DNA of 64,000 nucleotides from a bacterium YEK0313 (GTDB taxonomy: Bacteria > Pseudomonadota > Alphaproteobacteria > Rhizobiales > Phreatobacteraceae), in NCBI GenBank assembly GCA_000751295.2, contig CCMO02000003.1, positions 62,001 to 126,000 of the forward strand, read 5' to 3'. Shown piece by piece: positions 63,310-64,000 of the stretch; position 1 is the stretch's first letter, and each line of letters begins with the position of its first letter. The notes beneath the pieces are model-generated. The model saw nothing but the letters and a program-made list of their open reading frames with translations. It was not told where the DNA came from and made no database searches. A program made the translations under genes and the position numbers.

Positions 63310-64000
63310 GGCGCGAGGCCGTCCATCCTGACGGCGAGCCCGGCCGCCCGCATGTGCCGCTTCACCTCGGGTACGGTGAAGGTGCCGAAATGGAAGACGG
63401 AGGCCGCCAGCACGCCGGTGGCGCCGCCCTTGGCCACGCCGTCGACGAAATGGTCGAGCGTGCCGACCCCGCCGGAGGCGATGACCGGCACCGGGACGGC
63501 GTCGGCAACCGCCCGGGTCAGGGCGAGATCGAAGCCGCTCTTGGTGCCGTCCCGGTCCATCGAGGTCAACAGGATCTCGCCGGCGCCCAGCGCCACCACC
63601 TCGCGGGCATAGGCGACCGCATCGATGCCGGTCGGCTTGCGCCCGCCATGGGTGAAGATCTCCCAGCGATCGGTTTCGCCGGCGCCCGAGACCTTCTTGG
63701 CGTCGATGGCGACGACGATGCACTGATTGCCGAACTTGTCCGCAGCCCGGCCGACAAAGGCGCGGTCGGTGACCGCCGCGGTGTTGATCGACACCTTGTC
63801 GGCGCCCGACGTCAGCAGAGCCCTGATGTCATCGACCGTGCGCACGCCGCCGCCGACCGTCAGGGGCATGAAACAGGCCTCCGCGGTGCGCCGCACGACG
63901 TCGAACATGGTGGCACGATTGTCCGAGCTCGCGGTGATGTCGAGGAAGGTCAGTTCGTCCGCGCCCGCCGCGTCATAGGCCTTGGCGGCCTCGACCGGGT
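63306..64000 (-). CDS. hisF: Imidazole glycerol phosphate synthase cyclase subunit, C-terminal part
   Basis: About 231 residues visible; the N-terminus lies beyond the right edge. The TIM-barrel pattern FLDITASSDNRATMFDVVRR, PLTVGGGVRTVDDIRALLTS and VVAIDAKKV identifies HisF; the Asp of VAIDAKKV corresponds to the catalytic base. The C-terminal phosphate site is VIASGGVGTLDHFVDG with ASVFHFG. It cyclises PRFAR with ammonia from HisH in histidine synthesis. The other his genes should continue to the right of the window. Confidence 0.95.
   Translation of the reverse strand, partial: PVEAAKAYDAAGADELTFLDITASSDNRATMFDVVRRTAEACFMPLTVGGGVRTVDDIRALLTSGADKVSINTAAVTDRAFVGRAADKFGNQCIVVAIDAKKVSGAGETDRWEIFTHGGRKPTGIDAVAYAREVVALGAGEILLTSMDRDGTKSGFDLALTRAVADAVPVPVIASGGVGTLDHFVDGVAKGGATGVLAASVFHFGTFTVPEVKRHMRAAGLAVRMDGLAP

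Overview
The window reads as chromosome of a high-GC alphaproteobacterium, most likely in the Hyphomicrobiales (Rhizobiales). This is inferred from the gene set: 5-aminolevulinate synthase of the C4 haem pathway, a DUF2336 protein, an intracellular PHA depolymerase, MeaB, pyruvate phosphate dikinase, and many LysR, IclR and MarR regulators beside transporters. There are about 63 protein genes, one of them frameshifted and two cut by the window edges, plus one tRNA. I see no insertion sequence, prophage, CRISPR array or rRNA.

Layout. 1-6.0 kb: the start of a DHA2-type MFS exporter diverging from a MmyB-like regulator, two exported hypothetical proteins, a DUF1989 protein, and a LysR/YdcZ divergent pair. 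6.0-15.3 kb: a nine-gene minus-strand catabolic operon (SDR, KstD-like FAD dehydrogenase, a complete branched-chain-amino-acid-type ABC importer, class A flavin monooxygenase, DUF2783). It diverges from an IclR regulator (15.4 kb) that is followed by a flavin reductase and an EthD-fold protein. 17.9-20.8 kb: an MBL-fold protein with an altered metal motif, two MarR regulators and a VOC protein. 20.8-23.4 kb: an arsenic locus (frameshifted DUF6428, ArsR, ArsC, MFS). 23.7-24.6 kb: a MerR/carboxymuconolactone-decarboxylase-like pair with a textbook MerR promoter.

24.8-31.1 kb is the most distinctive region: a phosphonate catabolism operon. It encodes an OPA/GlpT-like MFS transporter, PhnY (phosphonoacetaldehyde dehydrogenase), PhnA (phosphonoacetate hydrolase) and an iron-dependent alcohol dehydrogenase, with a divergent LysR. 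The usual PhnW aminotransferase is absent and the alcohol dehydrogenase takes its place. This suggests entry of a hydroxy-phosphonate such as 2-hydroxyethylphosphonate: alcohol to phosphonoacetaldehyde to phosphonoacetate to acetate plus phosphate.

31.3-34.1 kb looks accessory and less GC-rich: a stand-alone metzincin-like protease, a lipoprotein and a GIY-YIG nuclease beside tRNA-Ser(GGA). 34.1-49.2 kb is more core-like: L,D-transpeptidase and MepA, an MFS, a SleB-like hydrolase, MeaB, PpdK, DUF2336, HemA, a class II aldolase and InfC, which most likely starts at ATT. 49.3-55.7 kb: a glycosyltransferase, an alpha/beta hydrolase, an XRE-cupin regulator overlapping a tandem GNAT, a YgjP-like metallopeptidase and PHA depolymerase. 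55.8-64 kb: an ABC-2 exporter with a TrpF-like gene between its two subunits, sugar and gluconate genes (RbsK-like, HpcH/HpaI aldolase, GntK, Gnd), an adenosine-kinase-like PfkB protein, a LysE-type exporter and the end of HisF.

Two families of short dispersed intergenic repeats run through the window. One is built on GCGAATGGCGAGTAG and its reverse complement, often as inverted pairs. The other shares TCGAGGCTCGCT followed by ACCATGAGGATTGT. Several divergent promoters carry clear palindromes that can be assigned to the adjacent regulator.
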